From contig JAGPYM010000025.1 in assembly GCA_020736575.1 (NCBI GenBank), positions 1 through 64,000 on the forward strand: DNA of 64,000 bases. The letters are read 5' to 3'. Made by a program: the position numbers and the translations under genes. This DNA comes from Thelonectria olida (lineage: Eukaryota > Ascomycota > Sordariomycetes > Hypocreales > Nectriaceae). The notes beneath the pieces are model-generated. The model was given only the letters and a program-made list of their open reading frames with translations. It did not search any database and was not told where the DNA came from. Position 1 is the stretch's first letter. Each line of letters opens with the position of its first letter. Shown in pieces: positions 44,601 through 54,591 of the stretch.

Positions 44601-45787
44601 GGAGTGCCATAGGTGTTAGGAGTCTCTGTCGCCTTGGTTCCAGTGGAAGTCTTGGAAGTCTCGTAAACTCCAGTTCCGGGAGTAGAGTAGACGGTTTCCG
44701 TGGCCTTGGTTGTGGCACCAGTCTCGGACGTCTCGATAGTGGAAGCACCGGTAGATGTGCCAGGGGCGGTTTCCGTGGCCTCGGTCACGGGGCAGACGGT
44801 TGTCGAGATAGCGATAGTCTCGGTGACAACGCGAGGAGTGTTGGGGCAGTTGGGAACCTCAGGAGCGCAGGAAGTGACGGTGCGGATCTGCGTGGTGTAG
44901 ACGGTTGAAGTTGTCAATCCGTAGGTCGTCACGCTGGAGTGGCCAAAGTCAGAGGCGGAAGTACCAGTGCTGAGCGTCTGAGATGTTCCGCCATAGGGCA
45001 CAGAGATGGAAGTGCCAGTGCTAAGCTTCTCAGTTGTGGCGCTGGAGTGCTCAGATGTTCCACCATAGGGCACAGAGATGGAAGTACCAGTGCTAAGCTT
45101 CTCAGTTGTAGCGCTGGAGTGCTCAGATGTTCCACCATAGGGCACAGAAATGGAAGTGCCAGTGGTGGGAGCAGCGGGTGTAGTCTCGGGGGTCTCGTAC
45201 ACGTGCGATGTAGAGACATCCGGGTATGTTTCGGAAGCTTCTGAGACAGGAGGCTGAGAACCGACCTCGGAAACGGGGCAGACAGTGGTGGAGATGGCAA
45301 TAGTCTCGGTGACAACGGTAGGTCGTTGCGGACAGTTGGTCACCTCAGGAGCACAGTGAGTGACGGTTCGGATTTGAGTCGTGTAAACAGTTGAAGTGGT
45401 GAGCTGCTGTGTAGAGACACCCTGAGTATAGGCAGTCTCGGTGGAGACACCTTGGGTAGAGGCATCCTGTGTAGAGACACCCTGGGTATATCCATAGTGG
45501 GTAGAGGCGCCCTGGGTAGAGGACTCTTGGGTAGAGACACCCTGGGTATACCCATAGTGGGTGGAGGACTCTTGGGTCGAGACATCGTGGGTAGATTCAG
45601 ATTCAATCTGAGTGTAACCCACAGAGGTGCTGGCAGTGCTGAGTTCCTCGGTCGAGGCAGGTTGACTCGATGATTGGCCGATGTTTCCGTATGTTGGCTT
45701 AGAGTCAACAGTTGGTGTATTATACCACAGCGCGGAAGCGTTGGCCACACCCGCAGCCAGGGCGGAGTAGACCAGAAGGCCCTTCAT
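41666..45787 (-). CDS. Ser/Thr-rich modular GPI-type cell-wall protein (adhesin-like)
   Basis: A single exon of 1373 residues. A signal peptide covers about residues 1-17 (MKGLLVYSALAAGVANA). The C-terminus is a GPI-type tail: small residues around TNAAGRATSG, then LGLMTAAFAVFFFFL. Three repeat types lie in between. (1) Short STQ/GYTQGV repeats near the N-terminus. (2) Three copies of a 24-residue unit GTSISVPYGGTSEHSSATTE. (3) Ten cysteine modules of about 45 residues, STxYTTxxRTxTSCAPEV, then NCP and STTVCPVT, each with three Cys, separated by Thr/Glu/Ser spacers. Four spacers carry GHYTTVIKTTSEGHEVTKT. The architecture is that of fungal adhesins or flocculin-like wall proteins, heavily O-mannosylated. 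The ligand is unknown. The opposite strand also has a long open frame, an effect of codon bias. Confidence 0.9.
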   Translation of the reverse strand: MKGLLVYSALAAGVANASALWYNTPTVDSKPTYGNIGQSSSQPASTEELSTASTSVGYTQIESESTHDVSTQESSTHYGYTQGVSTQESSTQGASTHYGYTQGVSTQDASTQGVSTETAYTQGVSTQQLTTSTVYTTQIRTVTHCAPEVTNCPQRPTVVTETIAISTTVCPVSEVGSQPPVSEASETYPDVSTSHVYETPETTPAAPTTGTSISVPYGGTSEHSSATTEKLSTGTSISVPYGGTSEHSSATTEKLSTGTSISVPYGGTSQTLSTGTSASDFGHSSVTTYGLTTSTVYTTQIRTVTSCAPEVPNCPNTPRVVTETIAISTTVCPVTEATETAPGTSTGASTIETSETGATTKATETVYSTPGTGVYETSKTSTGTKATETPNTYGTPTTKATQTVYTTPGTGVYETSKTSTGTKVTETAHTYISGTTYGLTTSTVYTTQIRTITSCAPEVPDCPNTPHVTTETIAISTTVCPVTETSHASVPTQGTETSKTEIYETSKTEISETSQTHLSSETSLASETTHSAVTTYGLTTSTVYTTQIRTITSCAPDVPNCPNRPHVTTETIAISTTVCPITETSHASVPTQTSQTSHVTYGTSQASSHTSYTAKTTETLETSETPKTYETPKTTETLKTTTETHKTYETPKTSETVKTTETPKTYGTSEATSHTSYTAKTTETPKTYETPKTTGTVETSKATTPGSPHTSEWTTSTIYTTTVRTITSCAPEVTNCPGKPHVTTETIAISTTVCPVTSETTVPAENTSKTVTVPETSGVYSGVTSKASTKSESHTVPTSEWVTSTVYTTTVRTITTCAPDVPNCPGKPHVTTETIAISTTVCPPETTPEVPESTTEGHYTTVIKTTSEGHEVTKTITVSETPKTTPEAQGSTTEGHYTTVIKTTSEGHEVTKTITVSETPKTTSEAQGSTTQGHYTTIIKTTSEGHEVTKTITRGVETTKPPQWTTKTVYTTYTQVITTCGPEVPDCPNGTKVTTVTVPVSTTVCPVTSETEEVESTTEGHYTTVIKTTSEGHEVTKTITRGVETTQPPKWTTKTVYTTYTQVITTCGPEVPDCPNGTKVTTLTVPVSTTVCPVTSETEAVKTTKAPATTKVVVTTQPPVVPHTTKSIYVPPYANTTRLVTGSTTKWTTSTIYTTQTRTVSYCGHSNTPCSNGPYVTTETIGVSTTVCPVTETTPPQTGGVTTTLYTTQSYTVTSCPPDKHSCTIGKVTTTVYPTGTTCISQWTSVVRPTSDIPTISETVTGNHNGTKTYAEETSTKWLPSESAKTVKTTPGYEQPTVTKSGSYQAPSKPAYLGDFEDNVVQQAAVVETSSSVVEKAAASTSTEPAQITNAAGRATSGLGLMTAAFAVFFFFL
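45000..45175 (-). repeat. Tandem 72-base repeat, about three copies, in the wall protein gene
   Basis: Three nearly identical copies encode GTSISVPYGGTSEHSSATTE-type units. The last copy on the coding strand is altered and ends in SQTLSTGTS. A few silent differences exist between copies. Such repeats change copy number easily by slippage or recombination. Confidence 0.85.
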
Positions 45788-48700
45788 GGTGATATTAGGT
45801 TGTTTGTGAGCGAATGTGGTGAGCGAGTGTAGTTATTAGCGAGTGTAGGCGGAGGAGAAGAGGGTGTTGGCCTGTGCAGGGGTTGGAAGCGTGGTGAGGA
45901 TGAAAAGATCTCGAACTGCTCGGAACGATCCGAGTCTTTTATAATAAGGAAAGGAAAAAACATCTTGATCTGCTTCTCCGTTGTTTACCTCATAGATCAC
46001 AGCTGCTAACTGTCAGGTCGGCCAAGTCTGGGACCAGGAATACGAGTTTCTGCGAATAGTGATCCAGTGTTGGTGACGTGCTGTTGAGCGCGGCGGCAAT
46101 ACGAGCGGTGGGTCGAAACGGAGCGGCCCTGCAGCTCTCGCCGGCATCCAACCGCTTGCTGCGACTGGGATAGACCAGAGATACGAAGGGGACAGCGGAG
46201 CGGTAGCAAAACCCGGCCACCACCAGTGTATCGATACGGCCGACACCATGTATCGTGACGTCTGTGAGAGTCGATGTTATTTACAGACCAACCCCACGCT
46301 CTTGCTGAGGTGCTGCTCGTACATGTATGAGGGGCACCTGGAGACTCAGAATAGAAAGCTCATTATGGGTCGTATCGTATTGATGCGAATAGAAGCAGGA
46401 TTTTCCTTGTCTTTGAATTTGCAGGCAATTTTGTCCCCATTCCCGAATACTGCCCATCCGTCAAAAACAGCTCACAAACTGATTTCTCGCGATGCGCCGA
46501 TGCGAGTCGCCAGCTTGATGGCCAGCCAGGCTGACGATGATCGGCGACAGCTACGCGCCCACGATACGCGCTGTCAGAAAGAGCCGCTGCCAAAGTGCAC
46601 CCTGCCAGAGCGCACCCTGTCGACAAGGTGGTCGAGCGTCCCAAGTTCGCATTGGGCATATCCGGAGCAACCGACTGCGCGAACGCCCGAATCGCCGGAT
46701 TTCCAGGGACGACACCCCACTGAGCTCCAAATATAGAGATCCATTGCGAAGGCCAGGCTCGTGAAAAACGAAGAGCCGCCGTCCCTGCTGCTGCCGCCTG
46801 CGAGAGACCCCAGGGGCCCCAAAATGGGTGCGTTAGTCGGTGAGGGAAATTCCCCTTTACGAACGCCGTCTCCCTATTCGCCGACGATCCCCCCAGCTGG
46901 TCCTAAAATTAGGCCGCTGCTGCACCGTGGCCCACTCCTCATTCATCCATACGACCTCGAGACGCGTTGCGTGCTGCACGTCGTATTGCATACCCGAGTT
47001 CCGACACCTTTTCTGGGCCCATCGCCTCGAAAATGGTGGCAAGTGGCCTGAGTTGCAGCCCTAATCAGCATGGAAGAAAACAACATGCAGCATTTTCATC
47101 GTCGTTTTCAGCTGACATTGACCCGAAGGGTGTCTCGTTTATGCATGTCCTTTACTGCCTGTGCTCAGTTTGGTTTGGCCATGCACTGCTGGCATCGGAG
47201 TCATCTCGTGTCGTTGCATCGCCATGGAAACCAGAGCCCTGAAGAGGGGGAAGATCCCATGTTCCCACGTGATGCAGGGTGCAAGCCAGCTGTGATTTGT
47301 CGCACTGCACTCCGCCGAGCCGGATCTTGCACGTTACGTGACATTGCAGCAAGGCCACAGCGACAGAGGTCAAAATGCTCTGATAGGCCTCGAAGAGATT
47401 TGGAAACGCAAGCGCGTCCAAGGTGGAAATGCGTCTCTGCTGTGTGAGACAGAAACACATGGTCCAGGAACGGCGCGGCGTATGCCAACGCCACGTTGTG
47501 GGGAAGCCATCCAATGAGTGTTGACGTCGTTTGATAACTTGTCCATTTACAAACGGCTTTGCCTCCTTTCATCTAACTAATAAGTCACTTCGGACGGAAC
47601 AGACCCATGTTGGATCGATCATTCAGCTCGCTCCCTGTCACCCCGGTTTCCGAGTTTGGGTCCATGTCCCTTCTTGTGATTGAGTAGCTTGCTCTTTAGA
47701 GACGTGTTTTTGTTTGGCTCCACCGTTGTAGATTTTCGAGAACTGTTCTCGGTTCAGCGATGAAACTTCTGGGCTGGATGTTCGTCGTTCCCTAGCTAGC
47801 AGAGATAGATTAAATCTGAAAATCTCAGTTCTATAAGAGCCAAAGCAGTGGCTAGAGACATGACAACAGATATAGACAGGCCGTCAGAGCTAATTGAGAG
47901 AACCCGAGCCGAAGACATTGAAATCCATGAGAGTATAGGGTAGCACTTCGCTCAGGTGGGGGAGGTTCTAGTGGGTCTATTTAGAGCAAGGACAACTTAG
48001 CACATGGCTCTAACCCAAGAGATGTCATTCTAAGGAAGAGCAGGTGCGAATATGCCATATTTTCACGCAGAAACGGACCTAGATGGCTGGTACGCACGTA
48101 TTTCCCGATTCCGCTCTCTTGCCTCTTCACTTGGTGGCTGAGGTGTGGAATTGGTATCCACTGCGTAACTATCGTGTCGCATAAACCAAGGATTGCTCAC
48201 AGCACAATTCTCCAATTCATCCGAAGCCCAACTGGGATGAGAGAACTAGCAGCGCGTGTCCGCCAAGCCCGTTTCTCGTTGGAGCCGAGCGCAAGATGCT
48301 CACTTGAGGATTTGCCTGCGAGCAAGGGTTGGTATCGAGGTTTGCAGATTTATGCGGCATGAAAACAAGGGACGACCTCGTAAGAGCTTCAAATGTTTAG
48401 GTACCCCAGATTGTCTCTTCAAAGTCCAAAAGTCAAGACCGCACCTGCGTTCGTCCAAAGCGAACAGCGCGACCTGGTTCTCGTCGCGTTTTACCCCTGG
48501 AGGAGCAAATTTATCTTTGCAGCAAATGAGATCGACAGAGCCACCGACAAGGCCGTCGGCGGCTATCGTCTCGGCAAGGCGACGAATGAGACTTTGCCGC
48601 TGGTCAGCTGGCGGCTCGAGTACGAAGACATCAAGCTGAAAACGGGGCTTCGGTAGATATGTACATGGATGCTCTCAAATATGGCGGAATTGAATCGATT

Positions 48701-49316
48701 ACTGGGGTATTTTTTCAGCGTTAGTGGCGCGTCGAGGCGGGCGCTTACATGTGAGGGTCCGTCTGCAGGGGAAGAGATCATGGAATTCTGGATACTATCA
48801 CAATCCGGCGCTTAACCTCAGCTCTGATGTCTTGCAGTGTCTCAAGGGATTGATCGACAATAGTTACCGCCCGAATCCTCGAATAGATAATTTAGACGCG
48901 GGTCTTGAGAACAAAAGCGTCTACGAAGATGAGAGAGACCACATCCGCAGGCGCGACGATCCCTTAACATACACCATGGGGAGTGGGTGCATGGCTAGGT
49001 CTCCATCACGCGCAAGGAAAGTCATGAAAATTGCAGTTAGTCGCTCGCGTGCGAGGACAATTGCCATAGCGATTGCATGTGCTGAGTTACCGGCGCCAAA
49101 GGAGAAGGACGTAGAGCGGCTTCAGGATGGAGACATGAGTAGAGATGGCCAACTAACCGATATTGCAACTGACTACTGCGACGACAATCGTATTCGTCTT
49201 AGTAGCAGCGCTCGCGATTTGGACATATGGTGTTAAGCTTAGAATGCGTGAGCTTGTACATCAAACTATCTAGTTACAAGAGAGACTGTTGGCGATACTG
49301 TTATCCGGCTCTTCAA
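45788..49316. other. 3.5-kb gene-poor region upstream of the wall protein gene
   Basis: No gene could be supported. The left part must hold the wall protein promoter. Two open frames on the plus strand, 48393-48656 and 48724-49236, are free of stops but match no family I know and lack clear starts and introns. They could be relics. Confidence 0.5.
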
Positions 49317-50499
49317 TTACTTCTCATACAGTTCCGCCATGGTAAATCCGCTCTGCTTGAGTTGCTCATTCGCGAGCGTCCATAGCTTCTGTACCGCGAC
49401 CGGGTCATCCAACCAGTTGTTAACTCGGGTATCGACCTTGCCGAAAGGAACGAGATAGCAGCCAGCATAAGAGGGCGCCTTGGGACTCGTGGCACAGTAC
49501 AAGGACGTGCGTGCTCCGTCGATGGCCGAGGAAGTTGGGGCAATCTTCATCGCTGCCCGAGCGAGGGTGCCGAGCATGCTAGTGTCGTGGCTCTGTAGGT
49601 TCGACTGAATGATTCCGGGGTGGACAGAGTAGGCGGTAATGCCGATAGGGCGGTAATGATCCGAAATGGCTTTGGCGGCGATGATGCTCGCCTGTTTGCA
49701 GTGGCCATAGCGCCTCCTAGAAGAGAAAGATGTGAGCGATATCCGTAGTAATCACACGTCCAAAGGGGGGTCCATGGTTCTTGAAAATGAGTCAAACGAG
49801 AGTTCGAGACTTACCAAGGTGCGAGTCTACCCGTCACGTCCGTCATGTTCGGATCCGCATAGTTGATCGACTTGGGACCCATTCTAATGGCCGCATCGCT
49901 CGCCACATTAACCACCCGAACTCGATTGCTGCTTCCCGGGCTCTGCTGGGCAGCGGCTCGGAGGACTGGGAGTAGGCTGAGAGTCAGGGCATGGTGGGCG
50001 AGGAAGCAGGTTTGCCATTGCACCTCGTAGCCATCTTTGGTCAACTCATACGGGCATGCCATAATCTATTGAACGAGCAAGAGTGTCAGCCATTGCATTG
50101 AGAAGGGTAGTCCAAAGTGATTATGCACCCCAGCATTGTTGATGAGAAGATCCAGTCGCGGCTCTTTCGATATGAACTCGGCAGCGGTAGCTTTGACACT
50201 TTCGAGGTCTTGCAAGTCCAATTTCAAAAAGCGAAGGTCCAAGGTGCTCGAGGTCTTCTCCATTTCCGCGATGGCTTTGCTCACGCGTTCCTGAGATCGA
50301 CTAGCGATGTACACCCGAGCCCCCCGAAGAGCTAGTTGGAGGGATGTCTCATATCCAATGCCGGAGTTGCCTGCGGGCCGGTGTAAGTTTAGTAATATCT
50401 TGAAGAAGAGGAGATATACCCACCTCCTGTGACTATTGCGACATAGCCGTGAAGATTCGGGATGTCCGAGATCTGGAACTCTTCGGTTTTGCAAGACAT
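49317..50499 (-). CDS. Short-chain dehydrogenase/reductase (SDR), retinol-dehydrogenase-like
   Basis: Four exons on the minus strand: 50499-50424, 50370-50129, 50065-49815 and 49716-49317, 322 residues, with introns of 53, 63 and 98 bases. The cofactor motif TGGNSGIG (residues 24-31) is split by the first intron. Next come RSQERVSKA with a basic residue that would favour NADP, LDLQD, and LLINNAG. The catalytic YGHCK has Tyr193 and Lys197, with the Ser in NVASDAA about 25 residues before. HPGIIQSNL follows the active site. This matches the fungal RDH/light-dependent-protochlorophyllide-reductase-like SDRs. The substrate is unknown. The start is divergent from a Zn2Cys6 gene 1 kb away, with CGG/CCG palindromes about 200 bases upstream. 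Intact. Confidence 0.9.
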
Positions 50500-51529
50500 G
50501 GCTCGGGGAGGTTGGAAGATGCAATGGTTGCAGGCTGACTTGGGGCGATGGTGTCGAGGAGGTTGTGTGCGAATTGATGCTGGATTTATAGAACTGGGAG
50601 ACAGGAGTTAAAAATGAATTGCCAATGGCTATAATGGTATACGTTGCTCTTTCATTGTCTTCTTCGTTTACACGGCCGGCCTTAATCCCCACCCGCGGAT
50701 AAGTCCGCGGAGCTGCTCCGCGTTAGCCCGACCACGGAGAAGAGCCCGCTCAGCCACAACCAAGATTGAGGGCATGCATGACTATAAATGACCGACTTCT
50801 CAATCTCTATCCCAAAGAATTCCAACCTATTGCTGGCATCCAACGTCTAGCAATCATTTCCTCCAGAAGAACATCATTTTCATGTCGTTGTTCCGGGTTA
50901 AACTGCTGGGACCCTCTTTGAGGCCAAATGCGCCAATTACCACGTTTGGTGCTCGGAGGTTGTGAAGGTCTTCAAAGGGAGATCCTCGAAGCTGGGGATT
51001 TGATGGAACTTGATCGCCCTACGGTTCATTGCCACACCAATGACCGAGCCACTGGCTGACTACAACAGCGGAACGGCCTGTCGCGACCGTTGAGGACGCG
51101 GCTAATACAACTGTCAGTCTGAGATTCACTATTGATGAGACGGTGCGGAATCGACGACAGCGCACAGGATTCCTGCTTGTTCGGGTATCAGGCAATTTTC
51201 ATCTTAGTTCCCAGTAACAAATTCCCATCCATAGTAGTGTACCCAGCATATATCCCCCAGCATTGGATTCCCATGGGCTCGTGCGAATAAACCTCTACCG
51301 ATGTGGCTCACAGGAACGAAGTGTTGAAATTGCGACCTGGCCAACGAGCAAGCTCAACCCTCATTATGTAAGCTTGGATCGGCAATGCCGTCAGCTTACT
51401 TGCCTGATCAGTCGCTAGTAATAAGCTTACTTCCTCCCGAGACTTACCTCACCTTGTAGACGACGCGTGTCACTACGAGGCTTCTCCGTGTTCCTTTTAT
51501 CCCTTGAGTCACCAATTCTCCTGGTTCTC
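50500..51529. promoter_or_regulatory. Divergent promoter region between SDR and Zn2Cys6 genes
   Basis: A 1030-base spacer separating the two starts. Apart from the palindromes near 50700 I see no gene or repeat. Confidence 0.55.
50693..50722. promoter_or_regulatory. Overlapping CGG/CCG palindromes, possible Zn2Cys6 binding site
   Basis: Two inverted repeats overlap. CCGCGGA, four bases (TAAG), TCCGCGG is at 50693-50710, and CGCGGAG, CTG, CTCCGCG is at 50706-50722. The centre contains TCCGCGGA at 50704-50711, identical to the core of the yeast PDRE bound by Pdr1/Pdr3. The site is 194 bases upstream of the SDR start and 808 bases upstream of the regulator start. The function is inferred from the pattern only; a hairpin at a transposon end is an alternative. 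Confidence 0.45.
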
Positions 51530-54013
51530 ATGATGCGAGCATCGAGGGGTACTTTGTCGTGTGCATCATGCCGCCAGAGGAAGTAAGTGCCCGCAATTTC
51601 ACACAATAAGTACGAACCTATGTCCCTCACACATTCATCAGACTGAAGTGCGACCGAAATGAGCCGTGCGGAAACTGTGTCGCGAGGAAGGTTGATTGCC
51701 AGTATGCAAACCGACAGGATGGACACCACCTTAACGCTCGTCTGAGGCGACTGGAGCAGCTCATTGGGACTTTGACGGCGGAGCGGGGGACGCGCCAGGA
51801 CATGCCCATTGCCCAAGATGCCCATTTGCGATTGAATGAAGCCCATGGGACTATTGGGGAACCCAGTACACCTAATCACGTAGGACGAGATGTCGCAGCT
51901 TGCACAGAGGAGGCCTCGAGCATGCCCGGTCGAATGATGGGCAACGACAATCAGATCACCTACGTGTCCGCCGTTCACTGGGCTGCAATACACAACGAGG
52001 CAAGTTATTTCATTCAACATCCCAAGAAACCCCAGCTAGACTGAGCTAACTGGGCCTCGCATTATGACATTTCTAGGTCACAAAGGTCCGGGAGTACCTT
52101 GAGCAAGAAAACGCATCAGAAGAGGACCAGATTGCGGAGCAGAATCCTCGGAAAAGCCCCATGCTACTTGGGAGGCCGAGCAAAATCACTTCCGTAAAGG
52201 ATGTATTGTCGGATATCCCACCCAAGAGTGTTTCCGATCGACTCGTGTCTCGATACTTTACTTCCAATGAACCCTCCATAAGTTGGTGATGATCCCGCAG
52301 AGCGTAGTTGAAACAGTGACTGACACCTTTCGCAGTCCTGCTTCACGGGCCAACATTCCAGAAAGAGGTACAAAATTGCCACAATGTAGACGGCCATATC
52401 TAATCGTGTCTTAGTATAAAGACTTCTGGGTCGATCCTGACCGGGCATCGGCACAATGGGTGAGCCTACTGTTTGGAGTTTTATTCATGGGCACATTTCT
52501 GTACGTGCGCTCTCAGGACGGCCTACCACAGCCGTTGGGAAATCCGGCGGAAACGATGGATGTCTTCCTACGACGTTCTACCGAGTGTCTCGGACTGTCG
52601 GAATACACCGCCGCTCCTGGCTCACACACCGTCGAGGCTCTCCTCTTCAACATTCAAGCCGAGTTTGTCCGCAATCCAGATGCCCAACCAGGTGTCTGGG
52701 TCCTATCGGGTGTGGCCACCCGGGTTGCAATGCGGATGGGACTTCACCGGGACCCTGATCACTATCGGCAAATAAGCCCCTTCCAGGGCGAGATGCGACG
52801 AAGAGTCTGGGCATGCATCTCTCAGCTTGACGCCCTGACCTCTTATCAGCTGGGGCTACCGTCCATGATTCAACAGGTGCATTGCGATACACGGCCACCG
52901 CTAAATCTCCACGACGAGGACCTCCATCCAGATGCAGTGCAACTACCCCAGCCGCGAGGCGTGTCGGAAATAACACCTATCCTCTACACCATCACGAAGG
53001 GAAAATTCATGGCACTTTTTACCGCCATTCTCAACCAAGCCTCTGCAGCACGGTCCAACATGTACGAGGACGTGATTGCCTTGGACAAACAACTTGACGC
53101 TGTCTACCAGTCTGTTCCGCCACGCCTGCGTAGCAAAAGCCTTGAGGACTCAATCACTGCCTCTCCATACCTGGTGATGCGACGATACAACCTTGAACTT
53201 TTCTACCAAAAGAGTCGGTGCATACTGCATCGATACCACATGGCGAGGTCGTATCAGGACCCCCAATATTTGCAATCGAGACGGACTTGCGTTGAAGCGG
53301 CAATGGCGCTTCTTGCGCACCAGACATCCATCTGGAAAGAAGTTCAAGCCGGAGGCCTTCTCCAGCGCGACAGTTGGTTCATTTCCTCTCTCGAGCACCA
53401 TGATTTCATTCTGGCTTCCATGATTGTCTGCCTGGAACTCAGTTCCACCTCCCAAAATGCTCCGGCGAATTCGGCGTCCGCCCATGAGACGAGCGGGCTG
53501 AAGTACGGTCGAGAAGAACTGATCGCAGCTGTCGAAAAGTCTCGTGAGTTTTGGGAACAGTTTAAAACACGTTCCCGAGACGCTCGACAAGCGGCCGGCA
53601 TATTAAATCTCATGCTCAACAAAGTCGCCACGAACCAGGAGCCGAAGGACGGAAACGCTACTATTCAGAACGCAGGCCAAAATACCCAGAGCAGCGAGGG
53701 CTGGTTGAAGCCCGACCAAGCCCCCACCACCAACTCGGAATCTCTAGAGAGTGACCCTTCTCAGGCTCTAAATCCCGACCTTGGCTTTTCACTCTCAACC
53801 ATGACCCAGACGTCGCAACCAGAAGGAGACGCAGCTTTCGAAGAAATCGGGTTCATGCTAGATGCCCCAGACCTTATTGATTGGGTAGGTATTCCCTATT
53901 TATATCTTATTCAAAGTGATTATGGTTTTACGATGGGAGGCTAACCAAATCTGTGTCTCTAGGACCTTTGGGAGACTCACATTCAAAACTCACGCGCAAC
54001 GATGGAATTTTGA
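51530..54013 (+). CDS. Zn2Cys6 transcription factor with fungal-specific TF domain
   Basis: Six exons: 51530-51582, 51642-51999, 52077-52281, 52336-52367, 52415-53884 and 53963-54013, 722 residues in one frame. The zinc cluster has Cys 11, 14, 21, 27, 30 and 37 (CASCRQRKLKC, CGNCVARKVDC), with perfect 2-6-5-2-6 spacing; the first intron lies inside it. A short coiled-coil-like LNARLRRLEQLIGTL follows. The fungal-specific TF domain starts near LLHGPTFQKEY and includes WVLSGVATRVAMRMGLHRDP and RRRVWACISQLD. The third exon begins after an intron with a GC donor (GCAAGT at 52000). The acidic, Gln/Ser-rich tail could activate transcription. The gene is divergent from the SDR and followed by the quinone-reductase-like gene on the same strand, so it may control them. 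Confidence 0.88.
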
Positions 54014-54591
54014 GACGGACTAGGGAGGTTGTTCAGTTTGTTTAGATTGCGGGTGCTGCTTAGTGAAGTTCAAAGGAGGATAGAAGTATATTGACTTTCG
54101 TTCATGAGGCTATGGAGAAGGAGACTCATTATCTTGTACGTATTGACTTATCTGGTATCATACCTGGGCTTTTTACATCCCATTTCTTGCTATTTTCCGT
54201 AGGTACCTTCTGTAAGCTACTCTTGTCTGCTTATTTAGTTCTACCGAAGGTAAACTTAAAGGACCATTTGTATAAACAACTGGTCATTTGCTTTAATATG
54301 ACTGAACTGAATCTAGAGGAACATTTGCATTCATTTCATACAAGGGATAACTACAAACCTCTCACTTTACTTTGGAAAACAGTAATAACGTTATACTCCC
54401 CCACTTGCAAAGATTGCTTAGAAATGGGGACAGGCCACAATGATGCTGATAAATCGAAAGAATTATTAATTCGACCCTCCCCCGGTTGGGCTTAAACCAG
54501 ACTGAAAAGTTCAAGTATCTTTACCCCAAATGTTCATTCTGTACTTCCTCATCGAACATCTGCAAGACACAAGGAATTCTACCCAACCACG
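54014..54591. other. Intergenic, promoter side of the quinone-reductase-like gene
   Basis: About 580 A+T-rich bases. A 134-codon open frame at 54091-54495 has no family features and is probably chance. Confidence 0.5.

Noticed and set aside
48393..49236. Two stop-free plus-strand frames (87 and 170 codons)
   Set aside because: No family match, no clear start context and no splice structure. Possible relics but not supportable as genes.
54091..54495. 134-codon frame upstream of the quinone-reductase-like gene
   Set aside because: A+T-rich with chance-like composition, lying in the 3' region of the regulator gene and the promoter of the next.
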